Below, piece after piece: positions 8,834 to 17,675 of a stretch of DNA of 62,223 nucleotides. The stretch is taken from assembly GCA_007571305.1 (NCBI GenBank), contig RKRR01000112.1, positions 1 to 62,223 of the forward strand. Direction: 5' to 3'. The notes beneath the pieces are model-generated. The model made no database searches, was not told the origin of the DNA, and saw nothing but the letters and a program-made list of their open reading frames with translations. Made by a program: the position numbers and the translations under genes. This DNA is from Candidatus Poribacteria bacterium. GTDB taxonomy: Bacteria; Poribacteria; WGA-4E; WGA-3G. Every line of letters begins with the position of its first letter. Within the stretch, counting starts at the first letter, position 1.

Positions 8834-10462
8834 ATGCCTCTAAGCAAACGAAAAAAAATAATTTTCATTAGCCTAATCGTTCTTATTGGGGTTATCATCT
8901 TGCTATCCATTATCTATCACCGGACCGCGCTGTGGGAACCGGAACAACATCTTATCACGTTTCTCCCGAAATCTCCAATTTGCTACTTAACGCTCAAAGA
9001 ATTGAAAGGCTTGGTAGAAACATTCAATCGCAGCGAGTTGGGAAAACAGACTCCTAAAATGCCGATTCTCGATGAGATTCAAAAGCAGCAATGGTGGAAA
9101 CAACTCGTCTATCAGAAGCAGCTCTGGGAATACGAGATGGGTGGCAAACTTGATTTGAAAACGGTCACCGGATATTTTGGTGAGGAAGCAATTCTTGCTC
9201 TTTATCGCCGTGAAGGAGAGATCTCGTTTCTGATCATCTCCGCAGTCGGAGCACAGGAGAAATTGAGCATTGAAGCGATTACGGCAACGGATGCGATCAA
9301 CCCAAAATACGAACGGATTCAAACCGATTACAGCGGTGTCACAATTAACACTATTATAGGGTATCCACGCAATTTCAGTTATACTTTCATCGGGAAGATT
9401 GGCATCTTAAGCCTCGATCCATTGTTATTAGCTGAAACACTCGACCTCTATACAGAACTTTCCGACACAAAAACCGATCCGAAAAAGCAAGGATTTCTCG
9501 ATCAGCATCCCATGGCGGTGGAGATACAAGGCGATTACCAGCAGAGTAAAAGCACGGGGTACATAGATTTACAACAGTTCGTTCCGCTGCTGGAGCGTAT
9601 GACTCCCGATGGACTTTTTAAACAAATTTTGGAGTTGTTTGGAGATTCAGGATATTGGGTGTTTAGTAACCGATATGAAGAAGGTGCAATTGTGTCCCAG
9701 CATCGATTCCGAAACAACGTTGACACACGCAGTTTTCATCTTCCGGTTGTGGATGACTCAAAACCCTTCCTCGCTTTTCCCGAACGTACTGCCTTTACTG
9801 CTTCGCTTCCCATTCTGAAACAGATACGTGAGCTTTTTGGTGATATAGATCTTTCCCAAGTCTTAGGTCCAGACTTAACTGTCCTCTTAGTTGCTCCCGA
9901 TCCGGGTGAAGTGTCTATCGTGCCTTCATTCGTGTTACTGGCTCACGCGAAAGCTCCAGGCGTATTAAACGAGGTTTTGGGAATTATGAAGGCAGGAAAG
10001 CCCGTAATTGCTGGCAAACCGCTCGAATTTCTTGAACCCAAGGATTACAAAGGCATCACCCTACAACTCGTGCAGTTCCGTCTCAATTTTCTATTAGCAG
10101 TTACAGGCGGGTATGCTATCGTTAACGATTATTTGGTTTTGGCTACAACGCTGATGGGCTTGAAATCTGTAATTGATACGACCGCAGGGTACACTCCTGT
10201 CTTAGAGAATATGGCGTTCTCCACAGAGGCGATTGACGTTCAGGCATTCGTTCAGCCGGAGTTATTTGTACCGGAATTAAAACGTTTCCTTCCCATCATA
10301 ACGATGCTTGTTTCTCTTTCAGGACAGAAAATGGACCCGACGGTGAATCGACACATCACAGATAACCTCTTTCCCCTAGAATCTCTCGGTCCGATTACTG
10401 CTGAAATGAATTTTGATGAAAAGGGTATGGATACGGAGGTTCGGATTGTTTTGGAGGAGTGA
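8834..10462 (+). CDS. Membrane-anchored protein of unknown function (DUF3352-like?)
   Basis: About 542 residues from the ATG at 8834, which opens with basic residues and one hydrophobic helix (IIFISLIVLIGVIILLSII), a signal anchor. An in-frame TTG at 8783 would add 17 residues but breaks the anchor pattern. The rest is extracytoplasmic and alternates short beta-like and helical stretches. The theme of GDYQQSKSTGYIDLQQFVPLL and repeated hydrophobic turns is reminiscent of DUF3352 proteins, but I am not sure. It has its own promoter at 8726-8754 and no operon partner. No catalytic motif was seen. Confidence 0.6.
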   Translation: MPLSKRKKIIFISLIVLIGVIILLSIIYHRTALWEPEQHLITFLPKSPICYLTLKELKGLVETFNRSELGKQTPKMPILDEIQKQQWWKQLVYQKQLWEYEMGGKLDLKTVTGYFGEEAILALYRREGEISFLIISAVGAQEKLSIEAITATDAINPKYERIQTDYSGVTINTIIGYPRNFSYTFIGKIGILSLDPLLLAETLDLYTELSDTKTDPKKQGFLDQHPMAVEIQGDYQQSKSTGYIDLQQFVPLLERMTPDGLFKQILELFGDSGYWVFSNRYEEGAIVSQHRFRNNVDTRSFHLPVVDDSKPFLAFPERTAFTASLPILKQIRELFGDIDLSQVLGPDLTVLLVAPDPGEVSIVPSFVLLAHAKAPGVLNEVLGIMKAGKPVIAGKPLEFLEPKDYKGITLQLVQFRLNFLLAVTGGYAIVNDYLVLATTLMGLKSVIDTTAGYTPVLENMAFSTEAIDVQAFVQPELFVPELKRFLPIITMLVSLSGQKMDPTVNRHITDNLFPLESLGPITAEMNFDEKGMDTEVRIVLEE

Positions 10463-10677
10463 TTCATCTCTGCGGGGCATACATTAAAAACAACGCGCGC
10501 ATGTGCGGATTTCTCGCCCGGGCAAACAATCAGATTAAGGAGACGGTAACTGATATTCGCACCGTCAACACCGAAATACAGCAGAGACAAAACCTGTAAG
10601 ATATACACTTCACATAGAGGGATTGCGAATTTTTAACCGAGAAATAGATGCACAACAGCCACCTGTAGATTGGATAA

Positions 10678-11739
10678 ATGAACATCATGAAAACAAAGAT
10701 TGGTATTGGCATCATCAGTTTTGCACACGGACACGCCAACGCGTACTGTAGCCAGATGCAGACTTTTGACGATGTTGAACTCGTTGCCTGTTGGGACGAT
10801 AACGTTGAACGCGGAGAAGCCGCGGCAACGCAATATGAGATGCGTTACTCGCCGCACCTCGAAGATATTACCAACCACCCGGATATTCACGCTGTTATCG
10901 TGACGTGTGAGACGAATCGACACGCCGAGATGGTGGCGGCGGCAGCGGCAGATGGAAAGGATATCCTCTGCCAAAAACCGATGGCACTCACATTGCAAGA
11001 TTGCGATCGCATAGCCGAGGTCGTCGAGAAAACGGGTGTGAAATTTATGATGGGTTATCAGATGCGGCGCGATCCAGCGAACATCGCGATGAAAGAAATC
11101 ATTGAGAGTGGTGTTCTGGGTAAAATTGGTGTGCTACGTCGCAGGCACTGTATTAATGCTTTGTTTAGCGAAGCCTTCGTGACAGGCCCCAGCCGCTGGC
11201 ACATTGATCCAGAAAAGAACATGGGGATGTTCATGGACGATGCCTCTCACGCAACCGATTTTATCCACTGGATGCTCGGTAAACCGACGAGTGTTATCGC
11301 CGAGATTGATAACATTTTAACAGATGTTGCTCCTGATGACACAGGTTTGGCCGTTTATCGGTTTGCGCGTGGAGAGATGGCGATTCTGCTGAATACATCT
11401 GTGACACTCGCAGGTGAGAATACGACTGAGATCTATGGCGATGCAGGCGTGGTCATTCAGAACTATGGCGATGCACCTTCGTGCAATATTCCCCGTCCCG
11501 CAGATGCTGTTGCACTTAAGCTGTATACGCGCGATCAACCCACATGGAAGGATCTGGGTATCCCAATTCCGGAGGGGCACGGAGAACGAATTGGCGGCGT
11601 GCCGCGCCCATTTATTGATTGCCTAAAGAACGGAACAGAGCCCGATGTTACGGTGGAAGATGGTCGGGTTTCCGTAGAGATGATTTTGGGAGCATATCAC
11701 TCCGCTCAGGAAGGACGGCGCGTTACGTTTCCGCTCTAA
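10678..11739 (+). CDS. Gfo/Idh/MocA family oxidoreductase
   Basis: A 353-residue NAD(P)-dependent sugar or inositol dehydrogenase-type enzyme. The Rossmann N-terminus begins IGIGIISFAHGHANAY. The family lysine is in QKPMALT, and the C-terminal alpha/beta domain includes HATDFIHWMLGKP. An alternative ATG three codons later (10687) is equally likely; neither has a strong ribosome site. The substrate is unknown. It is followed by a miniature element (11768-11893) and then a convergent SDR gene. Confidence 0.88.
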   Translation: MNIMKTKIGIGIISFAHGHANAYCSQMQTFDDVELVACWDDNVERGEAAATQYEMRYSPHLEDITNHPDIHAVIVTCETNRHAEMVAAAAADGKDILCQKPMALTLQDCDRIAEVVEKTGVKFMMGYQMRRDPANIAMKEIIESGVLGKIGVLRRRHCINALFSEAFVTGPSRWHIDPEKNMGMFMDDASHATDFIHWMLGKPTSVIAEIDNILTDVAPDDTGLAVYRFARGEMAILLNTSVTLAGENTTEIYGDAGVVIQNYGDAPSCNIPRPADAVALKLYTRDQPTWKDLGIPIPEGHGERIGGVPRPFIDCLKNGTEPDVTVEDGRVSVEMILGAYHSAQEGRRVTFPL

Positions 11740-11767
11740 GCCGTGCAGTGTTTTGTCCACTCTGAAA

Positions 11768-11893
11768 TTATAGTAGAATCCGAAAATAAATTTACACTTG
11801 TAGCATCGCCTGTTAGGCTGTGCCATCAAAACATATAACTTCAGAGTCCACACGCCGCTACAAGTGTCCAAGTAATTACGGAATCTACTATAA
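11768..11893. repeat. Miniature inverted-repeat element, family 1, copy 1
   Basis: A 126-base element whose ends are inverted copies of TTATAGTAGA. Next to each end is a second inverted match, ACACTTGTAGC and GCTACAAGTGT. A second copy in opposite orientation lies at 45764-45891. Both lie between the 3' ends of convergent genes. The left end resembles the left end of the IS630 remnant at 61780. Confidence 0.85.
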
Positions 11894-11998
11894 AGGTAAA
11901 TCCTGCTCGTAGTAGGCAAACCGTTCATTGCCTATTGGAAACGTGCGATACATCACACGACTACGAACTTACAATTCTGCTTTCGCACACTGAGTCCC

Positions 11999-12733
11999 TC
12001 AAGGACTGTTGCGCCGCATGATGCTGAGAATCTGACCTGTCATACCACTTTCTGGTGGCTGTGCCGCGAGAAAAAGTGCCGATGCGACAACCTGTTCTGG
12101 TTCTTTCCACGGATCGCTTTCTGCCCTAAAGGTTTCCGAATTCTCCCAAGCAGGTTTTGAGAGTTCGGTTCTCACAGGACCAGGGATGAGAACATTCACA
12201 ATGATGCCGTCTTCCCAGACTTCTTCAGCGATCGATTGAGTCAACCCATGCAGTGCCGCTTTCGAGGCGCAATAGACGCTGAGGTTTGAGCGTCCGACTT
12301 GTCCCATACCGGAACCGACGTTAATAATATTTCCGCTCCCTTGCTGTTTCATGATGGGTAATGCAGCGCGACAACAACGTACAACACCCATAACATTGAT
12401 CTGCCACCCTTGTTCCCATTCTTCATCCGTGCTCTCCAAAAACAGACCTCTCGGATTGATGCCGGCATTATTGACGAGGATATCTATCCGTCCGAACCGG
12501 TCTACGGTTCTCTGAACGAGGTTCTCCACTTCCACCTGGATACGCAAGTCGGTTGGTACGCTAAGGACTTCCCCGCCCGCCTCGGTTATTTCTGTGGCGA
12601 CTTTGGCAAGCTGTTCGGAGTTTCGCGCAGCGATGACAATCCGCGCGCCTTCAGCGGCGTAGGCGATAGCGATGGCTCTGCCGATACCGCGCCCGCCACC
12701 GGTGATAATAGTGACTTTATCTTTAAGTTGCAT
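11999..12733 (-). CDS. SDR-family oxidoreductase
   Basis: A classical short-chain dehydrogenase of 244 residues. It has the cofactor motif TGGGRGIG (11-18), NNAG (88-91), and catalytic S141, Y154 and K158 (YCASK). It most resembles 3-oxoacyl-ACP reductase (FabG)-type enzymes, but no fatty-acid genes are nearby, so the substrate is open. The ATG at 12733 is followed downstream by convergent transcription from the gene ending at 11739. The J-domain gene upstream ends 28 bases before it on the same strand, so co-transcription is possible. Confidence 0.88.
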   Translation of the reverse strand: MQLKDKVTIITGGGRGIGRAIAIAYAAEGARIVIAARNSEQLAKVATEITEAGGEVLSVPTDLRIQVEVENLVQRTVDRFGRIDILVNNAGINPRGLFLESTDEEWEQGWQINVMGVVRCCRAALPIMKQQGSGNIINVGSGMGQVGRSNLSVYCASKAALHGLTQSIAEEVWEDGIIVNVLIPGPVRTELSKPAWENSETFRAESDPWKEPEQVVASALFLAAQPPESGMTGQILSIMRRNSP

Positions 12734-12761
12734 GATTGTTTCCTTTTATCACTTCTTCAGT

Positions 12762-13577
12762 TTAGTTTGAACGATGCCACATATTCATGAGACGTACAAG
12801 TTGTCCTTGACTTGCTTTGATTTTTCGTTCTAAGTCTTTGGCGAGCATCGTAAGCAGATCTGTTCCCACCTTTTTAGCGTTTTCTACCTGTTGTTTCAGT
12901 TGATAGGTGCGCCCTGTCTTAATTCGGTTTATCTCAAATCGCAATTGACTCGCGGCTCGGTTAAGCCTTCGCAGTTCTGTCTGTAGTACTCTTCGTTTCT
13001 CTGTGGCTGTTTTTTCACGGACATCTGGTTCTGTTTCGCCGAGGCTTAACCGCTCTAAGGTCTCAAGGTCTTGTTCGTTATAGGCACGGTTAATGAGCGG
13101 CATGAGTTGTTCCCGTCTTTCCTCCTCCTTGGCATCCATAGCCTTGTCCGGATGATACCGTTTGGCGAGTTTGCGGTAAAGGACTTGTAGGTGTTTCGCT
13201 TTGGTGTGGGGAAGTTTGGACTCTTGAGGGGGAGGTTCTGATTCATTGACATCTTCGTATGCGTCAACACGCCCTCGGCTCACTCTGAAACACGACTCTA
13301 CCCGCGCTTCTATCTCTTCTTCGTTTGCACCTTCGCGGCGCAGTTGCAGACGGAGGCGATACTCCTTCGTTTCGAGTTCAACTTTATCAAGTTCGAAGTA
13401 GTATCGACTGATATGTGCGTTGTAGCGTCGCTCAAATACGTCGACTTCTGACTTGAGCGTTTCGATTGCTATTGTGAGCTCTTCTACCTGCCTCTGTTTC
13501 GCTTCAATAGCCTCTAATAGTCGGGTTGCTTCCTTTTTATCGGTAGGATTGACGTGGATTAATGCAGCAGGTGTCAT
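12762..13577 (-). CDS. Coiled-coil protein with a central J-domain
   Basis: A 271-residue protein. Residues 15-100 are predicted coiled coil (long heptad-like runs of E, L and R). Residues 122-175 form a J-domain with the HPD motif at 142-144 in KLAKRYHPDKA. A second helical, strongly basic region follows to the end. J-domains stimulate the ATPase of DnaK-type Hsp70. There is no Gly/Phe linker or zinc finger, so this is a type III J-protein whose coiled coils probably choose the client. It is separated from infA by a GC-rich hairpin. Confidence 0.75.
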   Translation of the reverse strand: MTPAALIHVNPTDKKEATRLLEAIEAKQRQVEELTIAIETLKSEVDVFERRYNAHISRYYFELDKVELETKEYRLRLQLRREGANEEEIEARVESCFRVSRGRVDAYEDVNESEPPPQESKLPHTKAKHLQVLYRKLAKRYHPDKAMDAKEEERREQLMPLINRAYNEQDLETLERLSLGETEPDVREKTATEKRRVLQTELRRLNRAASQLRFEINRIKTGRTYQLKQQVENAKKVGTDLLTMLAKDLERKIKASQGQLVRLMNMWHRSN

Positions 13578-13662
13578 AGGAATACCCTAAGCAGTCATAC
13601 AATCAGTTCTGTAGACTGGGCGTGCTTTGAGAAGGCGTTCAGACTTACAAAAATTGGGAGAT

Positions 13663-13681
13663 GCGCGGCGGAAGACCGCGC
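13663..13681. repeat. GC-rich hairpin between infA and the J-domain gene
   Basis: GCGCGG and CCGCGC pair around a 7-base loop. It lies downstream of infA on the minus strand with no run of T, so it may be a repeat-type palindrome rather than a terminator. The surrounding bases look like a dispersed repeat. Confidence 0.45.
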
Positions 13682-13700
13682 CTGCAAGTCTGTTTGGAAA

Positions 13701-14060
13701 CTACTTTTTCCGGTAGGTAATACGTCCCCTTGTGAGATCATAAGGAGAGAGTTCTACAGTCACCTTATCGCCCGGCAAAATTTTGATGAAGAATTTTCGC
13801 ATTCTGCCGGAGATATGTGCAAGAATCTGATGCTTATTTTCCAATTCCACACGGAACATCGCATTGGGTAAGGGTTCCACAACGGTGCCTTCAACCTCTA
13901 TTTTATCCTTTTTAGAGGGAGTTTGTTCTTCGTTTTCAGATTGGACTTCCACATCCGAGTTGGCATCAGCATCTCGCCGTTTTTTAGGCTTCGACTTCCT
14001 TCTCCTGTTAGGCTGCCGCGTCTGTGGTCTTCTCGTATTTCCTGAAGGTCTGCGATTCAC
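13701..14060 (-). CDS. infA: Translation initiation factor IF-1 with long basic N-terminal extension
   Basis: Residues 52-119 are a complete IF-1 S1/OB fold: [40 protein letters not shown] and [12 protein letters not shown] match the family closely. IF-1 binds the 30S A site during initiation. Most bacterial IF-1 proteins are about 72 residues; this one is 119 because of a 48-residue extension rich in R, K, P and N, then acidic residues and Q. The GTG start at 14060 has GGAG about ten bases upstream. No alternative start with a ribosome site was seen just before the OB fold, so the extension is probably real. Confidence 0.92.
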   Translation of the reverse strand: MNRRPSGNTRRPQTRQPNRRRKSKPKKRRDADANSDVEVQSENEEQTPSKKDKIEVEGTVVEPLPNAMFRVELENKHQILAHISGRMRKFFIKILPGDKVTVELSPYDLTRGRITYRKK

Positions 14061-14097
14061 GAGTATAAATCTCCTTTTTCTGAACTGTTAGAGTCTG

Positions 14098-14892
14098 CTA
14101 TTGTTCGTCATCGAGACAAAAACGTTTGCCTGCTTCAACCACAAGATCTCGAAAGTAATGCGTAGCGAGCTCCAATTGCGTTTCGGCATCCGCTTTGTCC
14201 GTGCTTGTTGAAACAAGATCGACTGGCATAGTATCTCCATCCACTTTGCGAAGAGAAACGTATGCCTTTAGATAAACATCTGGGTAGCGTTCCATCACTT
14301 TCTGCATAAGTGGTGAAACTTCGGCTTCAAACATATTGACGTGAACCCGCGTCGTTGTGATTTCTGCGCGGTAACGTTCTGCGATTAAGGGTTGAATATG
14401 CGTTTCAAAAACTGCCTTCATTTCGCGAGGTGGACCAGGCATCATCATGATTGTGGAAGACTTGTGTCCCACACTGATACACGGAGCCCATCCTGCGGGG
14501 TTCTGCAAAACGGTAGCCGTTTCCGGTACAGTCGCCATTTTCATTAAGGCTTCGCTGACGACATCGTTCTCTGGCATCTCACGCCGTTTCCGATATTCAG
14601 CGACAGTTTTCTCGCTCACGACAGGTTCTGCGCCGATGAGGGCAGCCACGACTTCAACCGTCATATCGTCAGGAGTGGGTCCGAGTCCGCCTGTTGTGAG
14701 GATAAGCGATGTTTCCCGTTCTATTGCCGAATCCAACGCCTCGGACATCTCTTCGCGGTTATCGCGTAGCATTGTGACTCGCCGGAGTTCCCCACCAATC
14801 TGAAGGATTTGCTGGGCAATCCAGTGGGCATTGGTGTCCTGAATCTGTCCGAGAATTAACTCTGTGCCGATCGAAAACAGTTCAATTGCCAC
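14098..14892 (-). CDS. CinA-type molybdopterin-binding domain protein
   Basis: A 264-residue protein made only of the N-terminal MoCF-like domain of CinA: SIGTELILGQIQDTNAHWI, TTGGLGPTPDD and MMMPGPPREMKAVFE. The C-terminal nicotinamide-nucleotide deamidase domain of full-length CinA is missing, so this may be only the ADP-ribose-pyrophosphatase or binding half. It starts at a GTG with AAGGAG six bases upstream. It lies in a minus-strand run between an esterase and infA, with 37 bases to infA. Confidence 0.85.
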   Translation of the reverse strand: MAIELFSIGTELILGQIQDTNAHWIAQQILQIGGELRRVTMLRDNREEMSEALDSAIERETSLILTTGGLGPTPDDMTVEVVAALIGAEPVVSEKTVAEYRKRREMPENDVVSEALMKMATVPETATVLQNPAGWAPCISVGHKSSTIMMMPGPPREMKAVFETHIQPLIAERYRAEITTTRVHVNMFEAEVSPLMQKVMERYPDVYLKAYVSLRKVDGDTMPVDLVSTSTDKADAETQLELATHYFRDLVVEAGKRFCLDDEQ

Positions 14893-14906
14893 GCTATTCT
14901 CCTTAT

Positions 14907-15947
14907 TTATAGGACCCGTTTCAGAAACTCGAACGCACCAACACCGTGGAAACTATGCCCTGCCTCGAATACCTCAAGTCCTAATTTGTCTTCCGCATTG
15001 AAGAGTTTGTAAATGGCTTTTGCTTCATTAACAGCAAAACGGGTGGCTTCAATCGGAAAGATCGTGTCTTCCGTACCCGACTCAACAAACATCGCGCGCG
15101 GTGCAATCAACCCCGCAATGTCGTACATCTCAGCGTATTGTAGCACATTCGGTATATAGTTGTCTATACAATGACTGAGACTCAAGATACTGTCCCGAAA
15201 CGTGTTGAAATAACCGCTCACAACCGCTGCCTTGACGCGCTCATCAATTGCGGAAGTGAAAAAGGTGGTTGTGCCTCCGCCAGAAATGCCCATCACACCG
15301 AGACGGTTCATATCAACCTCTGGACGGGTTTCCAGATAATCAAAGGCCCGCATCGCATCATAGACCCGCCAACCTACCATCGTGTGACCTAAGAGTAGAG
15401 CAGCACCCGCACTCGGTTGACACGAAGAGTTCCCACCACCCTTCCCATGAGCAATAGGATCCCGTCGGTGGCCAAACCCGAATTGTTCAATGGCGAGCAC
15501 GGTGTAACCGTTTGCCACACATTGGAGCGCGAAGTCGTTCTGATAACCGCCATATTCTGCACGCATAGTCCCATCTTCCTCAATTCCGACGATGTCATCT
15601 ACACCGCGCCCGTGCCCCGCTAAACAGAGAATCGTGGGCTTCGGGGTCGAGCCGTCGAGAGGCTTCGGGGAAAGGAAGTATCCGAAAATATTCGCGTACG
15701 GACGGCTCTGAAACTGCACTGTCTCGCGGAAATAAGTGGGAAATTCACAAGAATCCAGGACTTGCGGTTGTAGGTCGCAGGGTTCCTGCGGAAAACCACC
15801 AACTAATTCAACGAGTTTTGTCCGCAGTTCGCGCTGCCAGGCTTCCACTTCGGCAATACTCGTCGCCTGAAATGCCAGTTGACGAGGTGTCTCCGCATAT
15901 AACTGATGCGAAAACGCTAATGTGTCTCGTTCCTGTTCATAATACAT
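14907..15947 (-). CDS. Alpha/beta hydrolase, acetyl-xylan-esterase/dienelactone-hydrolase-like
   Basis: A 346-residue cytoplasmic alpha/beta hydrolase. The nucleophile elbow is GISGGG. The acid is probably in ESGTEDTIFP, and the histidine in EAGHSFHG, giving the full triad. HGRGVDDIVG looks like the oxyanion region. I see no signal peptide. It resembles the Abhydrolase_7/AXE1 group that removes acyl groups from sugars or small esters. It lies 14 bases upstream of the CinA-type gene and may share its transcript. The substrate is unknown. Confidence 0.78.
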   Translation of the reverse strand: MYYEQERDTLAFSHQLYAETPRQLAFQATSIAEVEAWQRELRTKLVELVGGFPQEPCDLQPQVLDSCEFPTYFRETVQFQSRPYANIFGYFLSPKPLDGSTPKPTILCLAGHGRGVDDIVGIEEDGTMRAEYGGYQNDFALQCVANGYTVLAIEQFGFGHRRDPIAHGKGGGNSSCQPSAGAALLLGHTMVGWRVYDAMRAFDYLETRPEVDMNRLGVMGISGGGTTTFFTSAIDERVKAAVVSGYFNTFRDSILSLSHCIDNYIPNVLQYAEMYDIAGLIAPRAMFVESGTEDTIFPIEATRFAVNEAKAIYKLFNAEDKLGLEVFEAGHSFHGVGAFEFLKRVL

Positions 15948-16128
15948 TTTTAAGTTTTCCTTGCGGTTAAACTAACGTGTGCTTGGAATTTCATGTTCCC
16001 TTCTCAAACCCGCTCTCTGTTTCATTACGAACTACGCCCTTTATGATATGAAGATACTGATTTTTTCAAAATTTGACTTGCGGTTCGATGAAGTGGTGTT
16101 TCGCACCTCAAGCACCTCTGCATCCGAG

Positions 16129-17391
16129 TCATGCATTCAAAGGGTTTAAAACCAACCCCGTTGCCATCTTCGGATAGAAGTAGGTGGATTTCTGGGGCAT
16201 TGTTGATCCCGCCATAGCCACATCTAAAACCTGTTCAACGGGGGTCGGGTTCATCAAGAGTGCAACGCGGTCTACTCCCTCTTTCACGTGTGCAACAGCA
16301 TCATCTGCATAGGCGGTGTAACTGATGTGTTCCGCCAGTGTTTCAATCCGAAATAGGTCTTTGATGAGGGTTTCTTGAACAAGTGTTACATCCAATTGTT
16401 TGGGTGTCGTCGAACGCGGAATTAGCAGACGATAGGTCCCATCTGCTGTGTGCATGCCAACTGCCGGAGATTTCCCTTTCAGTGAATCCAATTTTGCCAT
16501 GAGGTTTGCTTGCGTGTCGATTTCATGTACTTCAAATGTCTCTGGCAGTTGAGCGATAGCGTATGCAATCCGATCTACGCTGAGGTTAGACAAGAGTCGA
16601 TGAATCGCTAAAACCTCCAAGCCAGGTGATTCCATTCTGACGAGGTTCACCATCATGTAGTCATAACCGCTGGCTGCGCCCTCTGATGACCTCTGAGCCA
16701 CTTCATCTCGAAAGGCAAGAGCGGTTTCATAACGATGATGTCCATCGGCGATCAGGAGCGGTTTCGTTGAAAAGAGGGATTGAATCTCTCGATTGCGCTC
16801 TGTGTCGTCTAAACACCAGAGTTGGTGTGTGCTTCCAAAGATCTCAGGACAGTCTATCTGGGGGTGATTCTTTTCCGTAAAACTATCCATTATCTGTTCG
16901 ATATCGCCAGCGGGATCGGCATAGAGGAGAAAGATTGGGCTAAGATTTGCATGGCATTCCCGCATGAGATTGAGTCGATCCGCCTTCGGTCCGGCGTGTG
17001 TTTTTTCGTGCGGTAGAACCACCCGATTTTCAAAAGGTTCCAGTTTCACGAGTGCTATTAAGGCGCGACGCGTATAATTTTTCCCGTCAGGGGCATTAAA
17101 GGATTGGTCATAGATGTAATAACGCGGGGTTGCGTCCCGGACGAGAGTCCCCTCTGATGTCCACTGATTCATGCGTGCAGCGGCGCGTGTGTACTGATTT
17201 TCCTCGTCGGTATCATTGGCTTGTGGTTGACTTAAGATTAAGTGGATAATATTGGTGGGATGGCGTGCCTCTAAAGCGATCCGTTCATCGGGTTTGATGA
17301 CATCATAAGGCGGTGCTATGACGTTCTCAATTCCTTGCACTTTGGTAGCGTTGTAACGCAAACCTCGAAACGGAATAACGGTTGTTTCCAT
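16129..17391 (-). CDS. DUF1015 family protein
   Basis: A 420-residue protein with the hallmarks of DUF1015: PFRGLRYN near the start, VIAPPYDVI, a block LPHEKTHAGPKADRL, and IADGHHRYETAL in the middle. The conserved histidines and acidic residues suggest a phosphoryl-transfer or hydrolase role. Some relatives are annotated as phosphatases, but the biochemical function is not settled. The ATG at 17391 is followed upstream by a family 2 miniature element. Confidence 0.88.
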   Translation of the reverse strand: METTVIPFRGLRYNATKVQGIENVIAPPYDVIKPDERIALEARHPTNIIHLILSQPQANDTDEENQYTRAAARMNQWTSEGTLVRDATPRYYIYDQSFNAPDGKNYTRRALIALVKLEPFENRVVLPHEKTHAGPKADRLNLMRECHANLSPIFLLYADPAGDIEQIMDSFTEKNHPQIDCPEIFGSTHQLWCLDDTERNREIQSLFSTKPLLIADGHHRYETALAFRDEVAQRSSEGAASGYDYMMVNLVRMESPGLEVLAIHRLLSNLSVDRIAYAIAQLPETFEVHEIDTQANLMAKLDSLKGKSPAVGMHTADGTYRLLIPRSTTPKQLDVTLVQETLIKDLFRIETLAEHISYTAYADDAVAHVKEGVDRVALLMNPTPVEQVLDVAMAGSTMPQKSTYFYPKMATGLVLNPLNA

Positions 17392-17416
17392 ATTCGTAAT
17401 TTTCCTTTCACTAATT

Positions 17417-17572
17417 AACGCAAGTTGTTACTGACAAGATTTTAAGCATTCTGTCCCATTTTTCACTGAAAAGGTTCATAATCCGCAGCATTTTGTAGCG
17501 TAGGAAACTGTAAGTCTGCGTGCTTAAGATGCACAACTTAACAGGTGATGCTACAAACTGGCAACTTGGGTT
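17417..17572. repeat. Miniature inverted-repeat element, family 2, copy 1
   Basis: A 156-base element bounded by AACGCAAGTTG and its near-complement CAACTTGGGTT, with inner TGTAGC/GCTACA matches. It is inverted relative to copies at 39256-39417 and 53450-53608. It fills most of the gap between DUF1015 and cysK. Confidence 0.85.
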
Positions 17573-17675
17573 AATTAGAAAGTGACAGCAGCCCGCAGCA
17601 ACGACGCGGGCGATGAATAAACAAAATCGTTATGGAGTTTATCGCTTCAATGAACGCCTTGCGAATTATTAAAAA

